A DNA stretch of 64,000 nucleotides from Bordetella genomosp. 9. Its GTDB lineage: Bacteria > Pseudomonadota > Gammaproteobacteria > Burkholderiales > Burkholderiaceae_B. The translations under genes and the position numbers were made by a program. The notes under the pieces were generated by a model, which saw only the letters and a program-made list of their open reading frames with translations, had not been told where the DNA came from and ran no database searches. Within the stretch, counting starts at the first letter, position 1. Each line of letters opens with the position of its first letter. Below are positions 24,815-32,650 of the stretch, in pieces. The stretch covers positions 372,001-436,000 of the forward strand of contig NZ_NEVJ01000003.1 in NCBI RefSeq assembly GCF_002261425.1, in the 5' to 3' direction.

Positions 24815-25511
24815 GGCGCCACCAGACGGCGCCACGGCGCCCAGCGTGCTCGATACGCTGGCGGCCTGGCGCGAACAGGGCGCCGATCGGCTGGACCCGA
24901 CCCGGTTCCGCATCATCGAGGCGCTGGCGCGCCGCGCCGCCGCCGCCCAAGGCGATGCCGCGCGCGGCGTGCTGGAACAAAGGCTGGCGCAACGGGTGCA
25001 GGCCTATCAGCGCGATGTCGACGCGGCCCGCGTGCAACCCGTCGAAGGCCATCCGGACGGCGGGCAGCCGGCGGCGACGCCGGGGCCGGAAAGTCCGCTT
25101 TCCGCCTTTATCCGGGAATTGCAGGCAACCGCCGCCAGGCCGGCCGCCTCGGCTGCTTCGGCTGCTTCGGCCGAAGACGCCGCGCCGAGCATGGCCGCCG
25201 CCAGCTATCCCGACCTCGCATTGCTGGACTTCTTCCGCGACACCTGGGGCCGCTACAAGACCCGCCGGCAGTTGAAGCAATCCGAAGAGCGCGTCCCGGA
25301 AAACGCCGGGCCGCTGAACTCCAGCCTGCTGGTGCACCGCACCCTGTCGCTTATGCGCGAGGTTTCTCCCGAATACCTGCATCAATTTCTTTCCTACGTC
25401 GACGCGTTGGCATGGGTGGAGCAGGCCACCAGCGTCGATCTCCTGACCGACAAGGACCGGGCCAGAGGCGGTGCCCGGAAAGCCTCCCGCGGCCCTCGAT
25501 CCCCGGGCTAG
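24807..25511 (+). CDS. DUF2894 family protein, last gene of motor-like cassette
   Basis: A 234-residue soluble protein starting with GTG at 24807, inside the end of the OmpA-like gene. The conserved N-terminal block reads LDTLAAWREQGADRLDPTRF, RIIEALARRAA and EQRLAQRVQAYQRDV; the C-terminal block includes YPDLALLDFFRDTWGRYKTR and LMREVSPEYLHQFLSYVDAL. A variable, Ala-rich linker joins them. I recognise the DUF2894 family, of unknown function, regularly found with DUF802 and DUF3348. No membrane segment or enzyme motif is seen. Tight coupling with the motor-like pair points to a structural, regulatory or output role in the same complex. After its stop come about 150 bases of spacer before the Yellow-like lipoprotein. 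Confidence 0.72.
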   Translation: MSKAPPDGATAPSVLDTLAAWREQGADRLDPTRFRIIEALARRAAAAQGDAARGVLEQRLAQRVQAYQRDVDAARVQPVEGHPDGGQPAATPGPESPLSAFIRELQATAARPAASAASAASAEDAAPSMAAASYPDLALLDFFRDTWGRYKTRRQLKQSEERVPENAGPLNSSLLVHRTLSLMREVSPEYLHQFLSYVDALAWVEQATSVDLLTDKDRARGGARKASRGPRSPG

Positions 25512-25664
25512 TCCTTCTGGCTAGTCATAAGTAGTTACGCCATTCGGCCATCGCGGTCCGCTGTTTGCTAGAGCAGCCACCGGCAAGGCCGGCGCGCCCG
25601 TCGTGCGGCCCCGTCATCTTTCAATTCGGCGCGTCGCCAGCGCGTCGATTCAAGGAGAATCCGC

Positions 25665-26795
25665 ATGCCATTGGCCAAATCCCTGACCGTCATGGGCCGT
25701 CTCGCCACGGCCTGCCTCGCGCTTGCCATCATCCAGGGTTGCGCGAGCCGTCCCGAAAGCAATGAACCGCTGGTCCCCACCTTCCAGAGCCAGAGGGTGC
25801 TGAACGGCGTCACCACCACGCCGGAAGGCCGGGTGTTCGTCAGCTATCCGCAGGCTGACGGCAAAGGCATGCAGGTTGCCGAACTGGACGCGCAAGGCCA
25901 GCCTTATCCGTTCCCCGACGCCAGCTGGAACAGCCCGCAGAGCTGGGCGCCCGGCACGGTGGGATCGGGCTATGTGCAAGTGAATTCGCTGCGCACCGGT
26001 CCGGACGGCAAGCTGTGGATCCTGGATGCCGGGGCGCCGGGCATGGGCCAGCAGGCGGTCAAGGGCGGCGCGCGGCTGTTCCGCTTCGATCCGCAGACCC
26101 GGCAGCTGCTGCAGACCTACGACCTGGCGGCCGCCGTCTATCCGTACAGCTTTATCGACGACGTCCGCTTCAACGGCCGCTACGCCTATCTGACCGACGC
26201 CGGCGCGCCCGGGTTGATCGTGCTCGATCTGCAGACCGGGGCAGTGCGCCGGGTGCTGGACAACAATAACGCCACCACCGCCATGCGGCAGTTGCGGGCG
26301 GATGGCCATGCGGTGCTGGATACCAAGGGCCAGCCGGTGCGCGTCCATGCCGACCAGCTGGAAGTGTCGCCGGACGGGCAATGGCTGTACTTCCAGCCGG
26401 CTTCCGGTCCCATGGCGCGGATCGCCACGCGCTGGCTGAACGATCCGGCGGTGTCCGAAAAGGAAATCGAGTCTCGGGTCGAGCTGGCCTGGGCTGACAC
26501 GCCCAGCACGGGCGGCACGGCCATCGACGCCCAGGGCAATCTGTACACCACGGATACCGACAAGCATCGCATCCTGCGGATCAGCCCCGAGGGCAAGATC
26601 TCCACGGTGATCCAGGACGATCGCCTGGTCTGGGGCGATGCGCTGTGGATCGACCGCCAGGGTTTCCTGTGGATTCCGGCTTCGCAGCTCAGCCGTACGC
26701 CGGCGTTCAATAGCGGCCGTATGGAGGTGCAGTACCCGGTGTGGATCTACCGGCTGCAGATCCATGCGGCGCCGAGCCCGCTGGATCATCCTTGA
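25665..26795 (+). CDS. Major royal jelly/Yellow-family lipoprotein
   Basis: A 376-residue protein with a lipoprotein signal whose lipobox IIQGC ends at Cys27. The mature part is a beta-propeller of the MRJP/Yellow family: RVLNGVTTTPEGRVFVSYPQ, WAPGTVGSGYVQVNSLRTGP, GKLWILDAGAP, YLTDAGAPGLIVLDL and WGDALWIDRQGFLWIPASQL are characteristic. Bacterial members have been called L-dopachrome tautomerase-related proteins, but enzyme activity is not established in most; ligand binding is equally likely. The protein should face the periplasm, anchored in a membrane. It has an AAGGAGA ribosome site and stands alone, ending near a hairpin-rich AT stretch shared with the convergent chrA gene. Confidence 0.82.
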   Translation: MPLAKSLTVMGRLATACLALAIIQGCASRPESNEPLVPTFQSQRVLNGVTTTPEGRVFVSYPQADGKGMQVAELDAQGQPYPFPDASWNSPQSWAPGTVGSGYVQVNSLRTGPDGKLWILDAGAPGMGQQAVKGGARLFRFDPQTRQLLQTYDLAAAVYPYSFIDDVRFNGRYAYLTDAGAPGLIVLDLQTGAVRRVLDNNNATTAMRQLRADGHAVLDTKGQPVRVHADQLEVSPDGQWLYFQPASGPMARIATRWLNDPAVSEKEIESRVELAWADTPSTGGTAIDAQGNLYTTDTDKHRILRISPEGKISTVIQDDRLVWGDALWIDRQGFLWIPASQLSRTPAFNSGRMEVQYPVWIYRLQIHAAPSPLDHP

Positions 26796-26818
26796 GCCGC
26801 CGACTTCACGTGAGCCTG

Positions 26819-26889
26819 CCCCTTCGCCCGAGTTAAAGAAAATTATTTAAAGTAGTTTCTTTAAAGTGATTTCTTAACTCGGAGAAGGG
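26819..26889. repeat. AT-rich imperfect inverted repeat with internal 15-base direct repeat
   Basis: CCGAGTTAA (26828-26836) pairs with TTAACTCGG (26874-26882), and flanking CCCTTC/GAAGGG extend the stem. Between them TTTAAAGTAGTTTCT and TTTAAAGTGATTTCT are direct repeats. It lies between convergent genes and may act as a two-way terminator, though it lacks a clean GC stem with U-tract. It is far more AT rich than its surroundings. Confidence 0.6.
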
Positions 26890-27009
26890 TGAACAACCGA
26901 ATTTAATCAGTAAGTTGAGGCGTGTACTTGATGTATTTTGGTAGGGGTTGGTGATTGGCCTGTACGCTCAGCGTGGGAGCGACGCCGGCAGCGGCGGTAC
27001 GGGCCAGCA

Positions 27010-28194
27010 TCAGCCGACCGCCGCCATCAACCAGCCGCCCGCCGCGGCGAGGGCGACGATCAGCAGCGGCGGCCAGCGCATGACCGTCAATAGCGCGAAG
27101 CACAGCAACGCCAGGCCGAAATCCGCCGGCGATCCGATGGCGCTGGTCCAGACCGGGTTGTACAGCGCGGACAGCAGTATCCCCACCACGCCGGCATTGA
27201 TGCCGGCGACCGCGTTCTGTATGCCTGGCCGCGAGCGCAGCAAATGCCAGAAGGGCAAGGCCGCCACCACCAGCAGCGCGGCGGGCAGGAAGATCGCCAC
27301 CAGCATGGCGAACCCGCCGGCCCACCCGGACAAGGGCCCGTTGGACACCGTGCCGAGAAAGGCCGCGAACGTGAACAGCGGTCCCGGCACCGCCTGCGCC
27401 GCGCCATACCCCGCCAGGAAGTCGGCGTTCGACACCATGCCGCCGCTGACCGCGGTGGACTGCAGCAGGGGAAGCACCACGTGGCCGCCGCCGAACACCA
27501 GCGCGCCGGAACGATAGAAGCCGGCGAACTGCGTCAGCCACGCCTGTCCCGTCAGCTCCGCCAGCACGGGCAGGCCGGCCAGCAGCACGAAGAACAACAC
27601 GAGGGCGACGGCGCCGGTCCGCGTGCCGATGTTCAAGGCCATGGCCGCGGGCAAGGGCCGTGGCGGGACGCGCAACAGCGCCGCGCCCACCAGGCCGCAG
27701 GCTACGATGGCGCCCACCTGGCTCCACGCGGTAGGCAGCAACAGCGTCAGCAATGTCGCCGCGACGGCCAGCATGGCGCGGGGCCGATCCGGGCACAGCG
27801 AGCGGGCCATGCCCCATACCGCCTGCGCCACGATCGCCACGGCGACGATCTTCAGGCCATGGACGGCGCCTGAACCGGCGAGCCCGCCGTAACGGGACAG
27901 GCCCAGGCCGAACACGATCAGCAGCAGCGCCGAAGGCAGGGTGAACGCCACCCAGGCGGCCAGCATGCCGGCCCAGCCGGCCCGCATCAGGCCGATGGTC
28001 ATGCCGACCTTGCTGCTGGCGGGGCCGGGCAGGAATTGGCTCAACGCGACGATATCGGAATACGTGTGTTCGTCCAGCCATTTGCGGCGTTCGACGAATT
28101 CGCCGCGAAAGTACCCCAGATGGGCAACCGGGCCGCCGAAGGACGTCAATCCAAGGCGCAGAAACAGCAGGAAAACGTCGATCCAGGCGGGCAT
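27010..28194 (-). CDS. chrA: Chromate transporter ChrA
   Basis: A 394-residue inner-membrane protein with two homologous halves, the long-chain ChrA form. The first half begins FLRLGLTSFGGPVAHLGYF and has ALSQFLPGPASSKVGMTIG; the second repeats the pattern with FYRSGALVFGGGHVVLPLL and YGAAQAVPGPLFTFAAFLG. These FGG and PGP motifs define the CHR superfamily, which exports chromate, probably with proton or sulfate exchange. No chrB-type regulator is adjacent, so resistance in the strain cannot be inferred; some homologues have other substrates. The ATG at 28194 gives the usual short N-terminus. It is convergent with the Yellow-like gene and 59 bases from the next gene upstream on the same strand. 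Confidence 0.92.
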   Translation of the reverse strand: MPAWIDVFLLFLRLGLTSFGGPVAHLGYFRGEFVERRKWLDEHTYSDIVALSQFLPGPASSKVGMTIGLMRAGWAGMLAAWVAFTLPSALLLIVFGLGLSRYGGLAGSGAVHGLKIVAVAIVAQAVWGMARSLCPDRPRAMLAVAATLLTLLLPTAWSQVGAIVACGLVGAALLRVPPRPLPAAMALNIGTRTGAVALVLFFVLLAGLPVLAELTGQAWLTQFAGFYRSGALVFGGGHVVLPLLQSTAVSGGMVSNADFLAGYGAAQAVPGPLFTFAAFLGTVSNGPLSGWAGGFAMLVAIFLPAALLVVAALPFWHLLRSRPGIQNAVAGINAGVVGILLSALYNPVWTSAIGSPADFGLALLCFALLTVMRWPPLLIVALAAAGGWLMAAVG

Positions 28195-28253
28195 CGTTGC
28201 AGGGTTTCAGTGGCGGTGCGTCTATATAGCACAGCCCCATGACCCCGCGACGG

Positions 28254-28583
28254 CTAAGGCCGGGTGGCCGTGGCCGATCCGGCGGCTGCGGTGGGGGCGC
28301 CCGCCGGCATGGCCCCGGGCTGCATCTCGATGTTCAGCCACCGGTCTCCCGGCTCGCCGCTGAGCGTTCGGGCCGTGCCGGGGAGCAGGTGGTACTCGGT
28401 GCGTTGCGTGTTCTCCGATTCCACGAACAGCACGATCTCCTGCTCGGTCGTGTTTGTCAGGTATATCTGCTCGGACGTCACGGAGAGGCTGGGCACGACC
28501 GCCGCGGCGGTCTGCGCGTTGGCCGCGCAAGAAATGGACAAGGCGAAGGCAAGCGCCACGGGGCGGTGCAAATGGCTGCGCAT
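28254..28583 (-). CDS. Small exported protein, hypothetical
   Basis: A 109-residue protein with a Sec signal (MRSHLHRPVALAFALSISCA, cleavage near ANA). The mature part has a beta-rich core (SVTSEQIYLTNTTEQEIVLF, TEYHLLPGTARTLSG, RWLNIEMQPG), which suggests a small immunoglobulin-like or chaperone-like sandwich, then an Ala, Gly and Thr-rich tail. I do not recognise a family. The presence of a TxxxIxLxNxT pattern typical of periplasmic surface strands is suggestive only. A GAGGTCC sequence sits before ATG 28583. It could share a transcript with chrA, 59 bases downstream. Confidence 0.62.
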   Translation of the reverse strand: MRSHLHRPVALAFALSISCAANAQTAAAVVPSLSVTSEQIYLTNTTEQEIVLFVESENTQRTEYHLLPGTARTLSGEPGDRWLNIEMQPGAMPAGAPTAAAGSATATRP

Positions 28584-28992
28584 GATGTGGACCTCGATGT
28601 ATCCAGCGATGGACCTACGGGGTGCGGCAGCGGCGCGAATAGGGCGACCGGCCGCGTTGTGTCGCGGCGCTGGCGCATAAGCAGCGACGGCACGCCAGGC
28701 CGGCGCCGATTACACAGCGCGTCCCGGCCGGGAACAATTGCGACTTCGCTCAGTGGGCCCTGACAGCGGGCCGTGGCGACCGTGCGAGGCCATCCCTTAT
28801 GGCACATCCCTACGCCGACGCGCCCGGTTGCGACCTCCGGAAAATTCATGCTTTTATAAGTAAAAGGTAGCCAACCGCCCCGACGCCGGTCGCTTTTGGG
28901 GACGGCGGCCGCACCGGGCGAGGTGCGCACGGCGTGCAAAGCGCGTCCGGATGGCACGTGATGCACGAGAACGCCTGTGGGCATGCCGGCCC
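28584..28992. other. Intergenic region, about 409 bases
   Basis: No gene with recognisable product was found here. Frames that cross it are long only because of GC-rich composition. The single notable element is CTTTTA-TAAG-TAAAAG at 28851-28866, a small AT-rich inverted repeat that could be part of a promoter for the small exported protein on the minus strand. Confidence 0.55.
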
Positions 28993-29937
28993 TTATCGCC
29001 CGGCGTCGCGGGCCACGCTGGTATCGAGCATCCGCGCCAGTTCCTGCCGCGTGCGCGGCGCGCGCTGCTGTACGCCCGCCGCCCAGGGCTCCATGTCGGT
29101 CAGCACCGTCATCAGCGATTCCGTATCCAGCCGGGCCGGAAAGCGGAATTGCGGCCATGCCTTTTCGATCACGGGCACGGGCGCGTTGACGGCCTTGGAC
29201 AGGGCCGGCCAATACTTGCGCGGATGGGCGCTCAATTCCCCGGACACGTCGGCGATCGTCTTCACCGACCGCACCAGCGCCTCGCGCCGCCGCGGGTCAT
29301 TCAGTACCGCCGTGGTCGTATTCAGGTTGAACCGCTCGAAGTAGGCGTGGGGCGGCTTGCGCGGATCCGTCATGACGATCGCATCCTTGCCGAGCTGGTC
29401 GATGGCGTTCTGCGGGTGAGGCTCCCACATCGCCATCGCGTCGGCCTGGCCCTGGACCAGGGCGGGCGGCATGGCTTCCGGTTCGAGCTTGACCGGCGTG
29501 ACGTCGGCCAGCGTCAAGCCGGCCGATTGCAGCATGACGCGCAGGAAGTACTCGGAAGACGTCGCCGGCGTATAGGCGACGCGCTTGCCGCGCAGGTCGG
29601 CGATGCGGTGTACGCCGGCGCTGCGGCGGCCAACCATCCGGTAATGGCATTCGGCCAGCGTCAGGATTATCCGCAGCTGCGGCTGCAGCACCGCGCTGAG
29701 CGTCGCCTGGGTTTCGCTGCCGGTGGCGGCGTCGGCCTGGCCACCCACCAGCTGCGCCGACGCCGCGCGCCCGTTCGGCAGGCGCACCACGCGGATGCCG
29801 GGCGGATTGCCGATCAGCAGGGGGCCGCTTTCTATCGTGGTCTGGTTGACCGCGACCGGCATCAGGCCATCGTCGGCGCGCGCCGCCGACCACAGCGGGG
29901 CCGTCGCCAGCAGACCCAGTAATTGGCGTCTTTGCAT
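28993..29937 (-). CDS. ABC transporter substrate-binding protein, NitT/TauT (SsuA-like) type
   Basis: A 314-residue protein with a short signal (MQRRQLLGLLATAPLWSAARA). The body follows the SsuA/NrtA fold: PVAVNQTTIESGPLLIGNPP, QLVGGQADAATGSETQATL, ADLRGKRVAYTPATSSEYFL, LVQGQADAMAMWEPHPQNA and MTDPRKPPHAYFERFNL. Relatives bind nitrate, taurine, alkanesulfonates or thiamine precursors. No ATPase or permease gene lies nearby, so it is an orphan receptor. It begins 13 bases after the hydrolase gene upstream and is almost certainly in the same transcript, which suggests its ligand is a product or substrate of that hydrolase; that link is inferred. Confidence 0.85.
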   Translation of the reverse strand: MQRRQLLGLLATAPLWSAARADDGLMPVAVNQTTIESGPLLIGNPPGIRVVRLPNGRAASAQLVGGQADAATGSETQATLSAVLQPQLRIILTLAECHYRMVGRRSAGVHRIADLRGKRVAYTPATSSEYFLRVMLQSAGLTLADVTPVKLEPEAMPPALVQGQADAMAMWEPHPQNAIDQLGKDAIVMTDPRKPPHAYFERFNLNTTTAVLNDPRRREALVRSVKTIADVSGELSAHPRKYWPALSKAVNAPVPVIEKAWPQFRFPARLDTESLMTVLTDMEPWAAGVQQRAPRTRQELARMLDTSVARDAGR

Positions 29938-29950
29938 CGTCGTCTCCTGC

Positions 29951-31093
29951 TCAACCGGCGGAACCCGCGGTGCGTGGGCGCGGCTGTTTTTCGATATTGC
30001 GGTCGATCCAATCCAGCAACCAGTCGGCGACCTTCAGGCTGTTGCGGTCCTGCATCAGCATGTGGGAGTTGCCGCGGAAGCCGACCTGCGGCAGTTCCAC
30101 GAGCCGCGCGTTGCCGCCGGCCTTGGCGACCGCATCGATGAATTCGCGGCATTTCTGCAGCCGGGGCGCCCAGCGCGGGGCGATTTCGACGTTGTCGCCA
30201 TAGACCACCAGGATGGGCAGCCGCGTGTAGGGCTTGAGATCGCCGGTCGCCGCGGGGCATACCGTCGGCTCGATCGCGACGATGCCGGCTATCCCCTCGG
30301 CACTGATCGCAGCCGTCTGGAAGGGGTAGACGCCGCCCTGCGAATGGCTCATCAGGATCGTGCCGCGCAGTTGCCGGGCCAGGGTCGACAGATTGGGCAC
30401 GGTGGGATTGGGCGACGGCAGGGCCGCGAACCAGTCGGGCACCAGCTGCTTCCACAGTTCGGCCTGGGCTTCCAGGGGAAAGGCCAGGTTGGGGTAGGGC
30501 TTGGGATACTCCGGACCGAAGCGGAACACGGTCCAGGCTTCCTCATGCCCGGCCGCGAACAGGGCGGGCAGGGTGTCGGGCGCCGTCTTGCCCATCTTCA
30601 CGCTATTGATGGCGGATGGATCGAAGGCCGAGCGCCCGCGCGCGACCTGGTCGATGGTGTACGTCGCGTAGCCTTTGCGGACGAAGTATTCCTGCCAACC
30701 CATGCGGCCGTCCGGCGTGGTTTCCCAGGTCTTGCCGGTCAGGCAGCAGCCATGGATCAGCGTGATGGAATAGCGCCTGGCGCGCGGCGGTATCTGGTAG
30801 CTGACGTACATCTGGTCGACGGTGATGGTGCCTTCGGCGCCGCGTCCGGGCGCCGTCGACAAGGTGTCCGAGCGCACCTCGCGGCCGCCGACGAAGAAGC
30901 TGCCCTGGGCTTGCAGGGTCAGCGGCTTGCCCGTGCTTGTGCTCGCGGGCGGGGCGGCCATGGCGCCGGCCATGGCCACCATGGCGAGCGCCGCCGTGGC
31001 GACCCGTGCCACGATCCCGCGCGCGGCGGCTTTCCACGCGACGCCGCGCACGGCGTCCTTCCATTGAATACCGAACGTCTCTCCAAACGTCAT
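29951..31093 (-). CDS. Exported alpha/beta hydrolase
   Basis: A 380-residue hydrolase with an N-terminal region of about 45 residues containing a hydrophobic stretch (GIVARVATAALAMVAMAGA) that should act as a signal or anchor. The core shows LIHGCCLTGKTWETTPDG (oxyanion loop), the nucleophile elbow LMSHSQGGVYP near residue 245, ILVVYGDNVEIAP (acid strand) and GNSHMLMQDRNS carrying the catalytic His. This matches the esterase-like family with HGxxxTxxxW loops found in many proteobacteria; its substrate is unknown. ATG 31093 was chosen because it yields the signal and has GGAGACAGG upstream; the longer frame to 31180 is unlikely. It leads an operon with the SsuA-like receptor and is divergent from the CorA-like gene. 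Confidence 0.82.
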   Translation of the reverse strand: MTFGETFGIQWKDAVRGVAWKAAARGIVARVATAALAMVAMAGAMAAPPASTSTGKPLTLQAQGSFFVGGREVRSDTLSTAPGRGAEGTITVDQMYVSYQIPPRARRYSITLIHGCCLTGKTWETTPDGRMGWQEYFVRKGYATYTIDQVARGRSAFDPSAINSVKMGKTAPDTLPALFAAGHEEAWTVFRFGPEYPKPYPNLAFPLEAQAELWKQLVPDWFAALPSPNPTVPNLSTLARQLRGTILMSHSQGGVYPFQTAAISAEGIAGIVAIEPTVCPAATGDLKPYTRLPILVVYGDNVEIAPRWAPRLQKCREFIDAVAKAGGNARLVELPQVGFRGNSHMLMQDRNSLKVADWLLDWIDRNIEKQPRPRTAGSAG

Positions 31094-31269
31094 GGTCCTG
31101 TCTCCGTTGTTGTTTTCGTTATCCGCGGCGCCTGCGGCGCCGTCGGTACCCGCAAGGGTACAGTCGCCGGCTGACAACACACTTAGGGCGGATGCGTTGT
31201 CATACTGGCGTCATGGGGCAACGGTATTGATGGCGCCTGTTTCACCGACTCCCACCGGTACGCCGCCCC

Positions 31270-32304
31270 ATGGATACTACCGTCCGCACGGATCCGCTCG
31301 CCAGCCGCAAGCGCTTGCTTACCCTTTCGGCCGGACCCGGGGGCCTGATCTGCGCCTTTCGTTTCGGTGGCGGACAGCCCGTGCGGCTGAACTGGGCCGA
31401 CATCCAGGACGGCGCGCCCGCCGGGCCCGGGGAATTCACCTGGATCCACCTGAAGATCGCCGACAGCCGCATCCATGACTGGCTGGAGCACGCGCAGGAT
31501 ATTCCGGAGGCCGCCCGTCATTTCCTGGCGGGCCGCGACAGCCGTCCGCGCCTGCACGTCACCGACTACGGCGTGCACGGCCTGCTGGTGGACCTGAAGA
31601 TGGACGCCGACGCGCAGGACGATGAAAAAGGCGTGCTGCATTTCTTCATGGACGGCACGCGCCTGATCACCGTGCGCACCCGCGCGCTGCGATCCACCGA
31701 CAAGCTGCGCCGCCTGATCGAGGAGGGCGCCGACTACGATTGCACGCTGAATCTGCTGGCCGGTCTGCTGCAGTGCCTGCACGAAGGCTTCCAGGAAAAG
31801 CTGGAGGCCTTGACCGACGAGGTCGACGATATCGAGGCGTCCGTGCTGTCGGACCGGCGCGAGGCCGACCGCAGCGCGCTCAGCGCCGTGCGCCGCCAAC
31901 TGGCGGAGTTTCGCCGCTACATCAATCCCGAGCGGAACATCCTCGGACGCCTGTGCACCCTGGGCCACGATTGGGCCGACAGCGATGCGCGCGACCACCT
32001 GGCGCAGGTCATCGACGGCTTGCACGGCCTGGCCGGCACCATCGACGCCCTGTACGAACGCGCCAAGCTGCTGCAGGAAGAGATCGCCTCGCAGATGGCC
32101 GAGGAGATGAACCGCAACCTGATGGTGCTGTCCGTCCTGACCGCCTTGCTGATGCCCGGCACCCTGCTGTCCGGCATCTTCGGCATGAACATGGCCGACG
32201 TGCCTGGGCTGCAGACCCCCGGCGCGTTCTGGTGGGTCCTGGGCCTGATGGGGGCGCTGGGCGCCGGGATGCTGTTGCTGCTGAAGAAACTGCGGCTGTT
32301 CTGA
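31270..32304 (+). CDS. zntB: CorA-family metal channel, ZntB type
   Basis: A 344-residue protein with a large cytoplasmic domain (to about residue 280) and two C-terminal membrane helices. The signature Gly-Met-Asn is in SGIFGMNMADVPG, right after the first helix (VLSVLTALLMPGTLL). The cytoplasmic part includes WIHLKIADSRIHDWL and the long stalk helix LYERAKLLQEEIASQMAEEM. The sequence around GMN and the basic end LLLLKKLRLF fit ZntB, which transports zinc with protons, better than the magnesium channel CorA. Assignment between the two is from pattern only. The gene is isolated, with about 175 bases to the divergent hydrolase operon. Confidence 0.88.
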   Translation: MDTTVRTDPLASRKRLLTLSAGPGGLICAFRFGGGQPVRLNWADIQDGAPAGPGEFTWIHLKIADSRIHDWLEHAQDIPEAARHFLAGRDSRPRLHVTDYGVHGLLVDLKMDADAQDDEKGVLHFFMDGTRLITVRTRALRSTDKLRRLIEEGADYDCTLNLLAGLLQCLHEGFQEKLEALTDEVDDIEASVLSDRREADRSALSAVRRQLAEFRRYINPERNILGRLCTLGHDWADSDARDHLAQVIDGLHGLAGTIDALYERAKLLQEEIASQMAEEMNRNLMVLSVLTALLMPGTLLSGIFGMNMADVPGLQTPGAFWWVLGLMGALGAGMLLLLKKLRLF

Positions 32305-32318
32305 CGCCCGGAACAGGC

Positions 32319-32567
32319 TCAGAACAGGTGCCGCAGCGCCCAGTACAGCAGGCCCGACAGCAGCATCGCGGCCGGCAGGGTCAGCACCCAGGCCAGCGCC
32401 AGGTTGCGCAGCGTGGCCAGTTGCAGCCCCGACCGGTTGGCGGCCATGGTGCCGGCCACGGTCGCCGTGACCGGGCCGGTCCGCTGGTCGAAGCGCGGCC
32501 GCGCGGCCTGGCGGTGCGCGGCGCCCTGCGAGGACGGCAGCGCCGCGGTGTCGGATGCGGTATTCAT
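32319..32567 (-). pseudogene. Relic of a PiT-family phosphate permease C-terminus
   Basis: Codes for 82 residues. The C-terminal half, VAGTMAANRSGLQLATLRNL followed by ALAWVLTLPAAMLLSG, matches the last helix region of PiT phosphate permeases (AGTM..N.SGLQ..T..N...AWVLTLP). The N-terminal 35 residues (SSQGAAHRQAARPRFDQR) are unrelated hydrophilic sequence. No other part of a permease (about 330 residues expected) is present on either side. A ribosome site AAAAGG stands before the ATG, so the fragment may still be translated as a one-helix membrane peptide. It directly follows the polyphosphate kinase 2 gene, a usual partner of phosphate permeases. A functional small protein is the alternative reading. 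Confidence 0.6.
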
Positions 32568-32650
32568 GGATGTACCTTTTCAGGCGGGGAAGAACCCGCG
32601 CGGCGCGCCGGCACCTGCCGCGTATGGGCGGGGCGGGCGGCGCGGGACGG

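Noticed and set aside
20791-25511. Calling the cassette a bona fide Zorya system
   Set aside because: No ZorC, ZorD or ZorE homologue is present and DUF3348/DUF2894 are not Zorya parts; only the motor layout is similar.
28478-29212. Antisense frame across the 28.6-29.0 kb gap
   Set aside because: Starts in another gene, has no domain and no codon pattern typical of neighbours.
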